Assembly: GCA_905250885.1 (NCBI GenBank)
Contig: CAJNOQ010000536.1
Location: 1 to 47,640, forward strand
Length of the DNA stretch: 47,640 nucleotides
Source of the DNA: Didymodactylos carnosus
Taxonomy: Eukaryota > Rotifera > Eurotatoria > Philodinida > Philodinidae
Reading direction: 5' to 3'
Shown: in pieces, positions 35,579-46,786 of the stretch
Numbering within the stretch: the first letter of the stretch is position 1
Layout: each line of letters begins with the position of its first letter
The notes under the pieces: generated by a model
Seen by the model: only the letters and a program-made list of their open reading frames with translations
What the model was told of the DNA's origin: nothing
Databases searched by the model: none
Position numbers and translations under genes: made by a program

Positions 35579-36037
35579 TCACGTAGAAAATCCGCATTTA
35601 CCATCACGCAAGGAATACATAAGATCATCATCAGATGTCGTTCTTTGATTCTGTTCATTAACATTTTGAACTATTGCCGATAAAGTGTCTTTTTTATTCA
35701 ATATTTGAGCTAACAGCTCCTCCATCGACACGAAGTAAGCACATTGTGTTTTTCGATCAGTTTCATCCAAGATAATTTCTCTTGGAAGAAGATAATTAAA
35801 AAACTTCTTGGATAAGTTTTTCAACTGATATTCACGATCTTGAATCAAGATCTAACTGAAAAAATTCAAGAAGTCAAGATATTGGTTACAAGAAGTTTCA
35901 TTAGGGTAAGACCTTTCTAAATAAAAACCGACGTATGTTATGGTTCTAAATTGTACACCAGAGTCGGCAAATTCACTTCGAGACAAAATAAACGATGGCA
36001 TGCAATCTGTTTTCAAAGAACTGACATGCAAACCCAA
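35579..36037 (-). pseudogene. Broken transposon-associated-type ORF relic
   Basis: Two consecutive minus frames, 36037-35852 (61 aa) and 35848-35579 (89 aa), separated by a stop. The second reads QCAYFVSMEELLAQILNKKD followed by YSLRDGKC. This resembles the FVSVKETL...D-DGK stretch of an uncharacterised, high-copy animal protein family often found among transposons. The downstream family core (LYYDDFEVCNPLGS-like) is absent, so the copy is truncated. The assignment is from pattern memory only. The adjoining 36041-36202 is the 162-bp repeat. Confidence 0.35.
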
Positions 36038-36040
36038 CGG

Positions 36041-36202
36041 CTTGTTCAGCTAACTCGAGACTTCGTTGATTAAGTTTTTGAAAAAATTATTTTAGAGTAG
36101 AACTAAAAGAAGCATATCACTACATGCAGTTTTTGGCGGTGATTACGAATCTCACATTAGTTTTTTAAAAAAATTAAATTTTTGCGTCAAAAATTCAGTT
36201 TT
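36041..36202 (-). repeat. 162-bp dispersed repeat, copy B
   Basis: Reverse complement of copy A at 23611-23772, the same length and roughly 90% identical by eye. It abuts the broken open frames at 35579-36037. Confidence 0.8.
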
Positions 36203-37766
36203 AGAGATAATGGATTAAGAATGGATTGATTTAAGGTGCCGGTAATTCAAAGTTACAGCAAGAATTTGTTTCCGATTTTTCTGGCATGATTGGATAGAGT
36301 TTATACGTTCATTTATTGACGATGAGGGCAGTTGACGCCAGTTTCTTCTTAACATAAGAAATGAGAAGTAGCGAGTGAGTGGAGCCGAGAGGAATGGTTA
36401 TAAATGAACTCGTCATTTTGTAATCAGAGGACAAAATTTAGTTGAATGACGTTCATCGGGAACATTCTCCCTACAGAATTTTTCGATAGTACGCATATCC
36501 ATAGTCGATACGTTTTGCATCGTTTCTGAACTGTTTTAGATAAAATGTTTTCGTTTTCAAAAGTAATGAAACATGCTATTTTGGGGAATAGGCAGATAGT
36601 CAACTGAAACGTTCGTCACCGATGCTTTTGTCTTTGACGAAAGTCCGACAAGTGCTTTCGTCACTGACCAAAGTTTTGTCTGACTTTTGTCAACTGACCG
36701 AAGTCCATCTTACGTTGGTCAGTTGACGAAAGTGGAACTGTATCGTCGACAAGTGATGAAAGTTCACTTCAGAAATGTACCATTCTCAACTTCATTCAAC
36801 ATCAGTTAGAAGGTCCCAATTGGAACATTGGCCAAAGTACAATCCGATACTGTTGTCACTGACGAAAGTCCGACAATACTTTCGTTATCTGATCGAAGTA
36901 AGGTGGACTTTGGTCAGTTGACAAAAGTCAGACAAGATGTTGGTCAGTGACGAAAGTATAGGTGACGAACCTTCCAGTTGACTTTTTTCCGGTAACTCAG
37001 TATTTTGTGCAGTTTTAAAAGAACTGCAAAACACGAAACGATGAATTCATTTATAACCATTTCTATTGACTGCACTTAGTCACTACTTCTAAATATAGAA
37101 AATTCGCAAACATATCATACTTCTTGTTTACTATCACGTCGATATACGTCAGTCAAACGTTTTAGTTTTCTCATCAACTATACACAACAGCTTGAAGAGC
37201 TAAAACTATTCAGACTAGGCTCTGCAAACTGAATATATTCGTATGTTGGTTGGAGGAAGTTTTGAAGGTCTAGAGTGGTTAGACAATATGCACAATATTG
37301 TGTACCAGCAAGCATCATCTGAGAGGAGCCAGATATAACACCTGTTTTATTATTTCAGTTAATAATCATATTTCCGTTTTATTTTCTGAAAGCTGTTCAC
37401 AACGTGTATTATTATAAGTTAAAAAATATAAAAAGCAACAGACACACACAACTGATAAGCATTTCAAACACAATAGAAAAAGCAATAATTAAAAAATAAC
37501 AAAAACAGTGTGTTTCCCGGAATAATAGTTTATCGTACAATTTAACGACTATATTACGTTGTTTGCTGAAAATAGAGAAGAAACAGATGTTCAATTAGAC
37601 ATAAACCCTCATCACGTATTGGCGTCGTGATTTTAATATATGTATTTTTAGAATTTAGCTTAAACTTTTTTCTACGACAGAAATGTGACTTTGAACAAAA
37701 TCTCTCATAGACACTTCCAACATCAACTAATCTAAATAATTTTGCATTAGCTCTATGATAGATCTA
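36203..37766. other. Intergenic sequence with one inverted-repeat element
   Basis: Contains the inverted-repeat element at 36598-36983. The rest (36203-36597 and 36984-37766) is AT-rich with no supported gene, and its last part is the 3' flank of the TH1 protein gene. Confidence 0.45.
36598..36983. mobile_element. 386-bp inverted-repeat element with GTCAGTTGAC-type internal repeats
   Basis: The left end AGTCAACTGAAACGTTCGTC continues CACCGATGCTTTTGTC. The reverse complement of the right end, AGTCAACTGGAAGGTTCGTC, continues CACCTATACTTTCGTC, about 30 of 36 matching. Inside, the words GACGAAAGTCCGACAA, GTCACTGAC and GTCAACTGACC recur in both orientations, and the whole is close to a palindrome broken by a 60-nt centre. 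No coding capacity and no clear target duplication. Confidence 0.65.
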
Positions 37767-40700
37767 TCAAATTATTTTTAGCCTTAAACTTACAATGTAA
37801 AGATTTTGCTTTCCATCGGAGTCAATATGTTGTACCTCGGCACTACGAATTTGAATATGACCTTCGCTGACGCTACCTGAAGTAAAAAAACAAACAGACT
37901 TACGATGGTCTTTTCATTTTACTTACACTTACCTGTTCCAAGCTGTCGGCTTTTGTGTTTTATTCTACGGGAAAAAAAGAAATGCATATTACCCAAAGGT
38001 ATTAATGAACGCTAACTCATTGTTGATTCTTTAATTGCAGATGTTTCCTCTCATTTCAATTTTTACAGACAAAAAGATCCCAAAAGATATTCATCTTCAT
38101 TGAATTTGAACAAAATGTCTATCTTTCAAAAATTAGCTTTTGTTCGGGTTTTTTTCTCTTCGTTAAAGCGAATTAACACCATTCAATATCCTGCTTTGCT
38201 CATGCTTATCAAAAAACATTAAAATTTATCTTACAAGGGTAACTTTTAATAAAAACAGTTTTTGATGATATCCTCGTCTTCTTCATTTCATTGTACACCT
38301 ACTTTTGAATGATTTGTAAAAAGTGAGTATCATTATTTTCTCGACCCATCTGGTTGAATAAATGAGTGATCAATTCGCATGGATAACCAACTAAAATCAG
38401 CCAGTCACCCTTAAACAACAAAACACAAAATAAATCGTGCTTGTTTTGATAATAAAATTTTTATCCTACTCGACTTTGTTCTTCGTGTTCCATGTCAGCA
38501 TGAATACAAATAAAACCGTCTTTAAGTGGACTGCAACTCACACCTAAATAAAGAGTAACAAAATTCTTTCAGTTGTTCTAATTTCACTTCTATCATCAAA
38601 AGAGTTCATCATTTAAGTTAGTCTATTACTGACCCTTTATTTGTGCAAAAGTGAGCATCTCTTTACAACTTCCTTTTGTTGTTAAATTATAAACACGTTC
38701 GTTGGTTAAAAATAACAGACGGGGACGCTGTTTATAACCTTGTCGATCAAATTTTGTCATCGAGCATGCATACTGTAAAAAATAGGATAACAAAATTTTC
38801 TTCTTGTCTGTATTACTCGAAGTATATATATATTAATAGAGTTAGTCTAACTACCTACCACTAATTTTTCATTTTCTAATAGACACTTTTTTCCTTTTTC
38901 AAATTGTTTCATTAAATTTTCCGCTAGAAAATAAAGCAAATTAGTACACAGCAATCAATTTCACACTTTTTTACTTACGAATTCGATCCGCTTTCAATTC
39001 AACGTCATTTGGATCAAAACAGCTTTTTTTCTTTTGAAATAATCTTGTTATCAGAGGATCTTCAGGCTATGAAAAGTATAGAATTTTGATAGATCACATA
39101 TTCCTATGTCTAAGGAGCAGTATCCGATAATTTTTTCAGCATTATGATTAATTGTAAAATGTTAGAACAACTATATGTAAGCTGGCAGTAGTGGCTCTAG
39201 TGAGAAACCTACAAATTTCCTGACAGAATTCTAGACATATTCTACCAGAATTCTAATAGAATTTCGCTTAGGCTTTTCAGAATCCTAACAAGAAAATACG
39301 ATTATTAAAAGATATATAGATCCTAAACGGATCATGAGAGGATCTTGAACGTTAGGATCCTATAGGATTTGAGGAGGAAATAGGAATAGGAAGTCTGTAG
39401 AATTTTTCCTAGGGTGGTACAGGGTACTCTTTGACAGAAAGTTTTAAATATTGCCTACGCAAATGGAATTTCTGTTTTGATCTATTCTATCTATCCAGTC
39501 TACCAAATAATACTAATAAATAAAAGAAAATGAATAATTTAAACTTTTTTACTTACATCTTCTCGTTTATTCACTTGATTATTAATGACTGTAATATCTC
39601 TGTTGCTAGCTGTTGACTGTTTACGTTCAAAATTTTGTGTTGTGACATTATTCTCTGTTGTGTCTATAGTTGGTGTTGTTAGATGTTGTTCATTCACAGA
39701 AGGTACATCACCAGCAACAATAACAGTAACATCCGGTGTAGGAGGAGAACTATATTGTGTTAAAACTTCATCTAAAGCATGAATAGCTTTTTCTTCAGCA
39801 GCTGTTGTTGATGTTACCGATGTTGCCTGTAAAACGCTGTCATCTGCATTTTTACCACAAATACTAATATCTGTTTGTGATGATACATTAGCAGTACGTT
39901 TTAAATTTGTAGTCGTCGGCGTATTATTGTTATTATCATTCATGATCAAATCTTTAACTGTTGATCCTGAATAAATATTTGCCAATGATTTTGACTTAAT
40001 ACGGGTATGCTTTTTTTCTGTCTTATCATTAACATTATTATTGATACTAAGACTTTGACTTTCAGTATTATTTTCTTCTGATCTATCTTTATTGATTTTT
40101 TCTGGCAGTTGAACATGGATTGTATTAAATTTCTTACCATTATTAAATAAATTCCAATGTTTTATGTGAGAAAAAGATTGATATAGTTTCTCAACATTTA
40201 TTTCTTCACCTTCATCACTACTTTCTCTGTTGTTTTCTTTCTCATCTCGTTTCGTAACATTATATACTAAACAAAATTTTTCATAATTTCTTAAATTTCG
40301 CATAATAATCTCATAATTTTTAATCGAATCAGATATTGATACTGGATCCATGGCCGACGTTGAACGTTTCAAAATTTGATGCATAGTATTTTCTTGCTCA
40401 AGAGTGTTGATCCCATTTGATTTTTCTGGAGAATACGATAAATAATTGACAAATGTTTCAAATGGTAGTGGCTCTTCAAAACTGTTTCCTAATTGGGAGA
40501 GTTTTTGTCGTTGTCGTCGTGCTTTATCACCAATTAACAAATGGGTTTTCATCATGGGAATGACGCTATCAGATGCACGACGTGTTGAGCTCAATACCAG
40601 ACCGCTACGAAACACGGCACGTGTAACGTTCCATACGTGAATGGCTGGTTTTTGATGTTGTTTACCATGATCGGGTAATCTGGACGTTTCGTTGTCAACT

Positions 40701-41565
40701 TCCACTGGTTTTTTGTCTATAGATTTGATTTTAAAAATTTGTCTGATTAATTCTGCTGATTGAGCCGGCTGTCTCAAGAATTGATCCGAGGGTGATGGTG
40801 GTGTTTCTTCTTGAGTCATAACGACAGCGTTATCATCGTCCTTTGCAACAGGATTGTCTTCTTCATGAGTTAGTGTACTAATTACTGAGAGAAAAGAAAA
40901 TAATTTAACAAAAAAGATACAATATCATAACAGCAACACAGTTACTCAGTTTATGTTGAACCGTTAAAACTCACTACACTATACGCACGTAATACCGGTG
41001 ATCTCCGCTTTCAAAACTACGATCAGAGATGGAAAGTCTTTTTGACCTAATTAATCTATCATTTTATGTATAATTGTTATCATCAAAAATTCAATACTGA
41101 GTTCACAAACTAAATTACAAATAAAAATAAAAATCTATACATACTTTTCATTTCTTGTTCGACAGCTTTCGGTTCATGAATAACTTCTCTAACAATGTTA
41201 TCCGACTTTAAAATCTTTCTTGATACTTCTCGAATAAAGCTTGGTCTAATAATATTATCTTCATAAACTTGCCCTTTTTTAACAAACATCTGAATCGATT
41301 GTTCCGGCATGATGGGGTGCGATGGTACTGTTAAATGATCCGTTTTTAATGATATAGATACATTTGATTGATCATTTTTTACCATTATCGGTTTATCAGT
41401 AGTACTATTGTTAACATCAATTGTGGCTACCTGTTTGATTAGTTTTGGTTTTGTTGTAGATTTTGGCGGAATAACAATGTGATCATTATTAGCCGCTATA
41501 CTATTCCACATCGATGTTAAAGATGCCACCGTTCCCCTACTCTTGATGAATAGTTCCGTTTCCAT
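37767..41565 (-). CDS. TH1 (myosin I tail) domain protein with long disordered N-terminus, no motor (9 exons)
   Basis: Exons: 41565-41145, 40884-39557, 39066-38979, 38923-38859, 38772-38634, 38543-38470, 38409-38303, 37964-37933, 37876-37767; 787 aa, all in frame. Residues 1 to about 580 are polar and Ser/Thr/Asn-rich with no recognised domain (e.g. SLTSMWNSIAAN, PPSPSDQFLRQPAQSAELIR, NDNNNNTPTTTN). From residue 584 it reads as a class I myosin TH1 tail: ITRLFQKKKSCFDP, then YACSMTKFDRQGYKQRPRLL, FLTNERVYNL, IKGVSCSPLKDGFICIH and CELITHLFNQ. In myosins this domain binds acidic phospholipids and membranes. No motor head or IQ repeats are present, and nothing upstream of 41565 looks like one, so this is a TH1 module on a different protein. 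A membrane-associated scaffold or adaptor role is an inference. The last exon could end at the TGA at 37767-37769 or use the GTAAG donor just before it. Confidence 0.8.
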
Positions 41566-42828
41566 AGCCTTCTTTTTTTACGGATCTTTATCTCTTTCAA
41601 TTATGTGTCTTTACTCAATTGTGCATATAAAAAATTTGCCAAATCCTTTATTTTTTCTATTTTCATATAATCCTTATCGAAATAAGCACGTTTGTGTCTT
41701 TTGTTGTTATTGGTATTTGCATATTTCACATTTTATATATTAATTTAAGCTGAGTTAACAAGGAGAAAAGAACTATTACTAAATAACAATAAATCAGCAT
41801 TCATCTATGGATTTGCGAACATTTTTCCTGACAGGTAATATAAATGACATCTCATTCTATTGGGTTTGCATCTGCAGTCTAGTTTAGATTTTGTGATCTT
41901 TTCTATGATGAAAAATAACAATACGTTTTCTCATTACCTAGAAGAAGAATTTCGCATAAAAATAAAGTAAAGAAGTTCTTCAAATAATTAGAACACGCAA
42001 ATCTTCTTTTTTTAAACACTACGGCAGGTATCACCTTTTTTTGCTTTTTTTCTGCAAAACAAGAGAAAAAAAAGCTCAAAGAACATCATTCACTGAACTA
42101 ACAAATTATTTTATATTTTTTGAGCTTCTATGGTAGATAAAAAAATGGAAGAAAAAGAACCGATAATGTTGTACTAAACACGTACACTTATGTTATATTA
42201 TGTCATCAAATGAAAAAGAAAAATAGTAATTATTTGGACTTTTGATATAACAAAAATGAGCAACGTTCTGAACAAAAAAGAAACAGATGAATGGAAATGA
42301 GCTAAATAGATCTGGTCACGGATGTTATACGAGATACCAGCTAGAGTACTATTTATGTTCACATTTCTAGTCAAACAGAGATAGGAAAGAGTTTTTTTTA
42401 TATTCTTTGAATGCTTATAATAATGTGTTTCACCTTATTCCAGTATAAACGACTACGAAGAAAATTAATTTCTTTTTCGACAATAAAAGAGAAAATGCTG
42501 CCAAGTATCTGTACAAACGGTTCAACTACGTATCAAATATTTCAGATAAGATCAGAGATATAAATTTTGAACAGTTTCCAACGTTTTAATATGCTGAGAA
42601 TGAAATATGACACATGTTCATGAAAGATATCAATACACTCCTAGTATATTAATAAACTCAGCAACAATACTATTTAGTTTTTATTATAATTTCCATTTTA
42701 TGAATGCAAGTTGTTTACTTCTGCTGTCACGAGAATAATAGTATTAAAAAAATGAAATATTACGAATAAACACGAAATGAAAAAGTAACTAGATGCAATA
42801 GTGTTTTTTAACTAATTTGATGTGTATG
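41566..42828. other. Intergenic region between TH1 protein and Pro-rich protein genes
   Basis: AT-rich sequence that should include the TH1 gene promoter and the 3' flank of the Pro-rich gene. No open frame of note, no repeat recognised. Confidence 0.5.
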
Positions 42829-44378
42829 TTACACTCGTGGTAATTTGTTGTTCATTGCATTATAGACATTGTCTAGAAGAACAAAAAACTATATACAAAA
42901 AACAGTGAAATCATCAGATTTATTATTCCTTACCGAGCAAACTTTGTGGTATCGGATTCCGTTCTCCTCTTCCACCAACAACTTCCGTAATCCAGTTTTT
43001 ACTATTAATATCCCCATATTTCACACTATCGTTAAGTTGATTGCCACCTAGTAATAAATTATCGAAATTTCCTGATGGATAAGAGGGATCGGATGCCGTT
43101 TGATATCCATTAGATGTATATCCATTGCTTGCATATCCGTTCCCTGCATATCCGTTGCCTGCATATTCATTACTTGCATATCCGTTGCTTTCATATCCGT
43201 TGTTTGCATATCCGTTGCTTGCATATCCATTGCCTGCATATCCGTTGCTTGCATATCCATTGCTTGCATATCCGTTGCTATTGTACATTTGCTGAGGCTG
43301 TTGCTGTTCATATGTATATGGTTGAAGAGGCGGCTGCTCGTTTGATAACATTTTTGTAAGATAACGAGTTTGTGTATCAACTTGTGGCGCAATGGGAGGC
43401 TGTTCACGAATTATTATAGGAGGTGGCGTTTTTCCTCTTGGAGCTCGTGTACGGATAATAAGAGGTGGTGCAGGCGCAGGTTGAGGAGGGCGTACTTCTT
43501 TAATTACCAATGGACCAGGTGGCGGTGGTGTTGGAGGACGCACTATAGATAGAAAAGAGAGAATTATTGTCACATAGTCCAAGTACAGTATGGAAGGTGT
43601 TTTTATAACACGCTATCAGAAAAGTCTATATTGGCATTAGACCTTCGATTATAACGTTTCTCTTTCTCTCGCTGAATTCAATGAAAATTTACTTACAGTA
43701 ACGTACGATAATTTGTTGTTTATATGTTGGTTGTTCAATTGGAATCTGTTTTTTGATAACGATCGGATTTGGATCATAATTTATTTTATATTGATTCAAT
43801 GGTAACTGTTTACCTTGTGCTGTCAATGGATCAAAATTTGATGGATGCAAACCAGCCGAATACAATTCGTGTTCCGTTAGACCAAGTGAACGTAAATCAA
43901 AACCAGCATTGCCGGCAGTGCCTGCTGCAATAAACGCCCCGCTATCAGGATCCATTTTACTATCGATACCATTCTGGTGTCCATTAGCTGTTACATACGA
44001 AGGAAAGTCGCTGTGAGCTGGAATCGGATGCGGAGGTGCATGGACCTCACCATAAACAGGATGCAACTCATTTGTATCGTATGGTGCACCATTGATATTT
44101 CCGTTTTGATTGGACCAACCTGAAAAGAAGTTTACAAAAGACTTACGACAAAATTTAAAGGCACATTACTCATAGACGTCTCATCGCATCTGGAGAGGCT
44201 TTTCATTTAAAAACTGATCAAAAGATTCTCAACAAATATAATAATCGTTCTAGTAGGGTAACCAGTATGTCATGAAAACTATAGTACCCATTTCCTTTTT
44301 TTATTGACAAACAACACTTTAAAATGTGAAAACGTTTTTGCAAATCTTGTGTACTTTACCATAACTGTTTGAAGCCAT
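42829..44378 (-). CDS. Pro-rich / Gly-Tyr repeat structural protein (4 exons)
   Basis: Exons: 44378-44360, 44119-43697, 43542-42934, 42872-42829; 364 aa, in frame, from MASNSYG to MNNKLPRV. The N-terminal part contains DSGAFIAAGTAGNAGFDLRS. The middle, from about residue 135, is a charged Pro-rich stretch of repeating valine/isoleucine motifs: PNPIVIKKQIPIEQP, PPTPPPPGPLVIKEVRPP, PAPPLIIRTRAP, PPPIIIREQPP. Similar VIKE/IIRE-Pro motifs occur in invertebrate structural proteins and in articulin/alveolin-like cytoskeletal proteins. Next come about twelve NGYAS-type pentapeptides (DNA 43103-43290). There is no signal peptide. A structural or cytoskeletal role is inferred only from composition; I do not recognise a named orthologue. 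The tiny first exon and the 14-codon last exon were placed by splice sites and frame. Confidence 0.75.
43103..43290 (-). repeat. 15-bp coding tandem repeat (NGYAS pentapeptides)
   Basis: About twelve copies of a 15-bp unit, on the minus strand GGATATGCAAGCAAC with variants. It encodes N-G-Y-A-(S/G/N) repeats with substitutions such as NEYAG, NGYES and NGYTS. Both strands stay open in other frames because the unit is a multiple of three, which explains the spurious frames seen here. Confidence 0.9.
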
Positions 44379-46097
44379 TTTTCGTATTTTTTAACTTTAA
44401 CGACACTTTAACACCGTCTTCAAAATACAGAAGTTTGACAGTATGGTGGCGTGTATATCGGTATGTCAAACGAAAAAAAAAAATAGAGCTCAGAATGAGA
44501 TAATAATAATCCATCAACTCGTTCATCTGTGACCAATCATGTTAATAGATGTATTTTTACTTTTTTGATCATATAGCGGGGTACATATAACTACAGCGAG
44601 ACTTGAGAAATAGATTATTAATTCTAAATGTTGATGTAAGGTGCATACACATACATACAACACAAATACTCGTTCTTTCTAACCGCGATGGTTATGTAAA
44701 AAGAAGAAAACAAATGTCAGACAGGTACATGTAACAAAGTGTCCCAACGCTTGTAAGTTGCGTATTTCGTTCTTTTTCATCTGTCGCATGTTAGGTTAAA
44801 TCATATGTTTTGTAAGTGATAGTTGGCAACTCCGCCAAATAGCGAATATCCACTAGACCAAAGTGCACAGAAACCGGCAACTCAGAGAAAGAGAGAGAGA
44901 GATTTAGTTTTTTCAAAAAAATCCAGCAAAAAGTTGTTTAAAACGAATTCCTAACATTTATTCTAGACAAACGAAAAAATTTCAAGAAGAAAAACTATTT
45001 AAATGGTTATGATGTTTGCATATACTCATTAACTGAGTGATCTGAACATAGCCTATTGATCACAAGATTTCATTCATTCCTGTGCAAAAGATTGCATTCA
45101 TTTTTTATTCGACAGTAATAGAAATAATACAACATGAAACAAAAAAACTCATCTCTCTTGGCTCACATCTTCCAGCATGTTCGGATTAGATAAAAGTAAG
45201 ATCAAATTTCCACATTCTATAATTTAAGCAGTCTGGTAACTCATACTTTCTTATAGATATGCTTTAATATACATAATCTTCTCATGGTTAAAATTTCAAA
45301 AATATAAATCGATTGAATAACAACTGATCCAATTGCTTTTGTTAGTAAATTGCATTTTGCTACATTTTCACATAATTGAGCTCTAAAAATGGGAATGTCA
45401 TTCAGTGAATTATTTTGCCTAATCCGGCAATTAGATATTTATAATGTTTCTGTAGTTGACGTAGATAACTCTACTTCTTTCCAAACAAAATATTTCCACC
45501 GTACAGATGTAATTGAGATTGCCTATTTACACATTTTGTGATTCTCAGTGGAACCAGTTTTCGCTAAAATTTGAGCGAACGCTGGTATAGCGACTATGCA
45601 TTATAACGACAGGACTTCATCAGATATGATCGTGCAATAAACTAACAGTTCGCACTAACAATCATACAATTTCTCATAAACGTAGAATAGTATTGTCTCT
45701 TTTTTATGTACAAGAATAATAATCACTATTTTCTGCCGTCTGGGGAAAATACCTTGTTTAAGAGATAACGAGATGTAACTTAATTGAGTACATAGTACTC
45801 CACCGCATAGTTTATTAAAGGGCAAAGGCGGACAAGCCAGAAAATTTTCTCCCAATGAAACCGATATTTTTCTATTAAAAACGTATCAGAATAATGCGTG
45901 GAGTATTTATTGTTATGCAATCGTCCTCACCAGAAAAACGATTATGAACAGTTAGAAAATAGTTCAAAATCTACAGCGCTATTTGCTCTTCCAAAATATG
46001 TGTTTAAGAATACGAATTTTTTCAATCGAAAAGTGATGTCCGACGTGTATCCATCGAGGATCGTTCGAAAACTGAATTTTTGGCTATGATTTCTGTG
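44379..46097. other. Intergenic region upstream of the Pro-rich gene
   Basis: AT-rich. It includes the presumed promoter of the Pro-rich gene just above 44378 and a short GAGAGA tract at 44886-44902. Frames at 45655-45855 (-) and 45898-46089 (+) show no recognised domain and are not called. Confidence 0.45.
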
Positions 46098-46105
46098 GTG
46101 AGAAC

Positions 46106-46778
46106 CAGAGACCGAATCGGATCTTAGGTGGATGACCCGAACTCGACCTAACCCGAATCAATACTTTCTATGTGAGCCCGAATCCGACTCGACCCGAAGT
46201 GGTACGAAATTTTTGAGACTTGACCCGAATGACCAGAAAATTTTCTTAGGTGACCTAATAAATTTTTCTGCAAAAATAGCAGAAGCCTATAGCTTTTGTA
46301 ATAGTCTAGAACATTTCTCTAATTTTTTGTCCAAGTGGTAGTTCATTCGAATTGTGATAACCCGAAACGGGAAATCTTTCTCGATCGTATATTATCATGA
46401 AGTTTAATCATCATAATGCGGCGCATATTTAAGGCGTTCGTTTTTCTGGATTTACTTATGTTTCCTTTTTTTCTTTTCTTTCTTTGTTTCAACAGTGCGA
46501 TACTGTTCAGTGAATAGTGTACATTATTACACAGCGTCAAAGCAGAAAGGAAAAAACACTGTACTTCTGTTTCCGATAAAAAAGGTACATGTTGAAAAAT
46601 AGATGAGTGAACCGTAACCGAAGAAAATTCCCTGATTTGTTTTCAGTGGCAATCCTCGAATGAAACTCGAAAATTTTTTTTCCTTTGGCCCGACCCGAAT
46701 CAATATTTTTTACCTCCACCCGAACCCGAACTCGACTCGATCCGATCCGTGGGTCAACGTGACCCATTTCGTTCTCTG
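46106..46778. mobile_element. 673-bp hAT-like non-autonomous element
   Basis: Flanked by a perfect 8-bp duplication GTGAGAAC (46098-46105 and 46779-46786). The ends are CAGAGACCGAA and, on the reverse complement, CAGAGAACGAA, of the hAT CAGNG type. Near both ends are clusters of CCCGAA words (e.g. GACCCGAACTCGACC at 46135-46149, CCCGAATCAATA at 46153 and again at 46695, CACCCGAACCCGAACTCG at 46717-46734), as expected for transposase-binding subterminal repeats. The interior open frames are only translations of these repeats; no transposase is present. Confidence 0.87.
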
Positions 46779-46786
46779 GTGAGAAC

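Noticed and set aside
39190..39430. Intronic patch with repeated AGAATTCTA and GGATCCTA words, possible MITE
   Set aside because: The ends (CAGTAGTGGC and CTGTACCACC) match poorly when inverted and there is no 8-bp or TA flank repeat.
43100..43407. Open frames of 81-119 codons on both strands over the pentapeptide repeat
   Set aside because: They are by-products of the 15-bp repeat unit; only the minus frame encoding NGYAS joins the other exons.
46132..46341. Open frame with Arg-Pro-Asn-rich start (TRTRPNPN)
   Set aside because: It is the translation of CCCGAA-type subterminal repeats in the hAT-like element.
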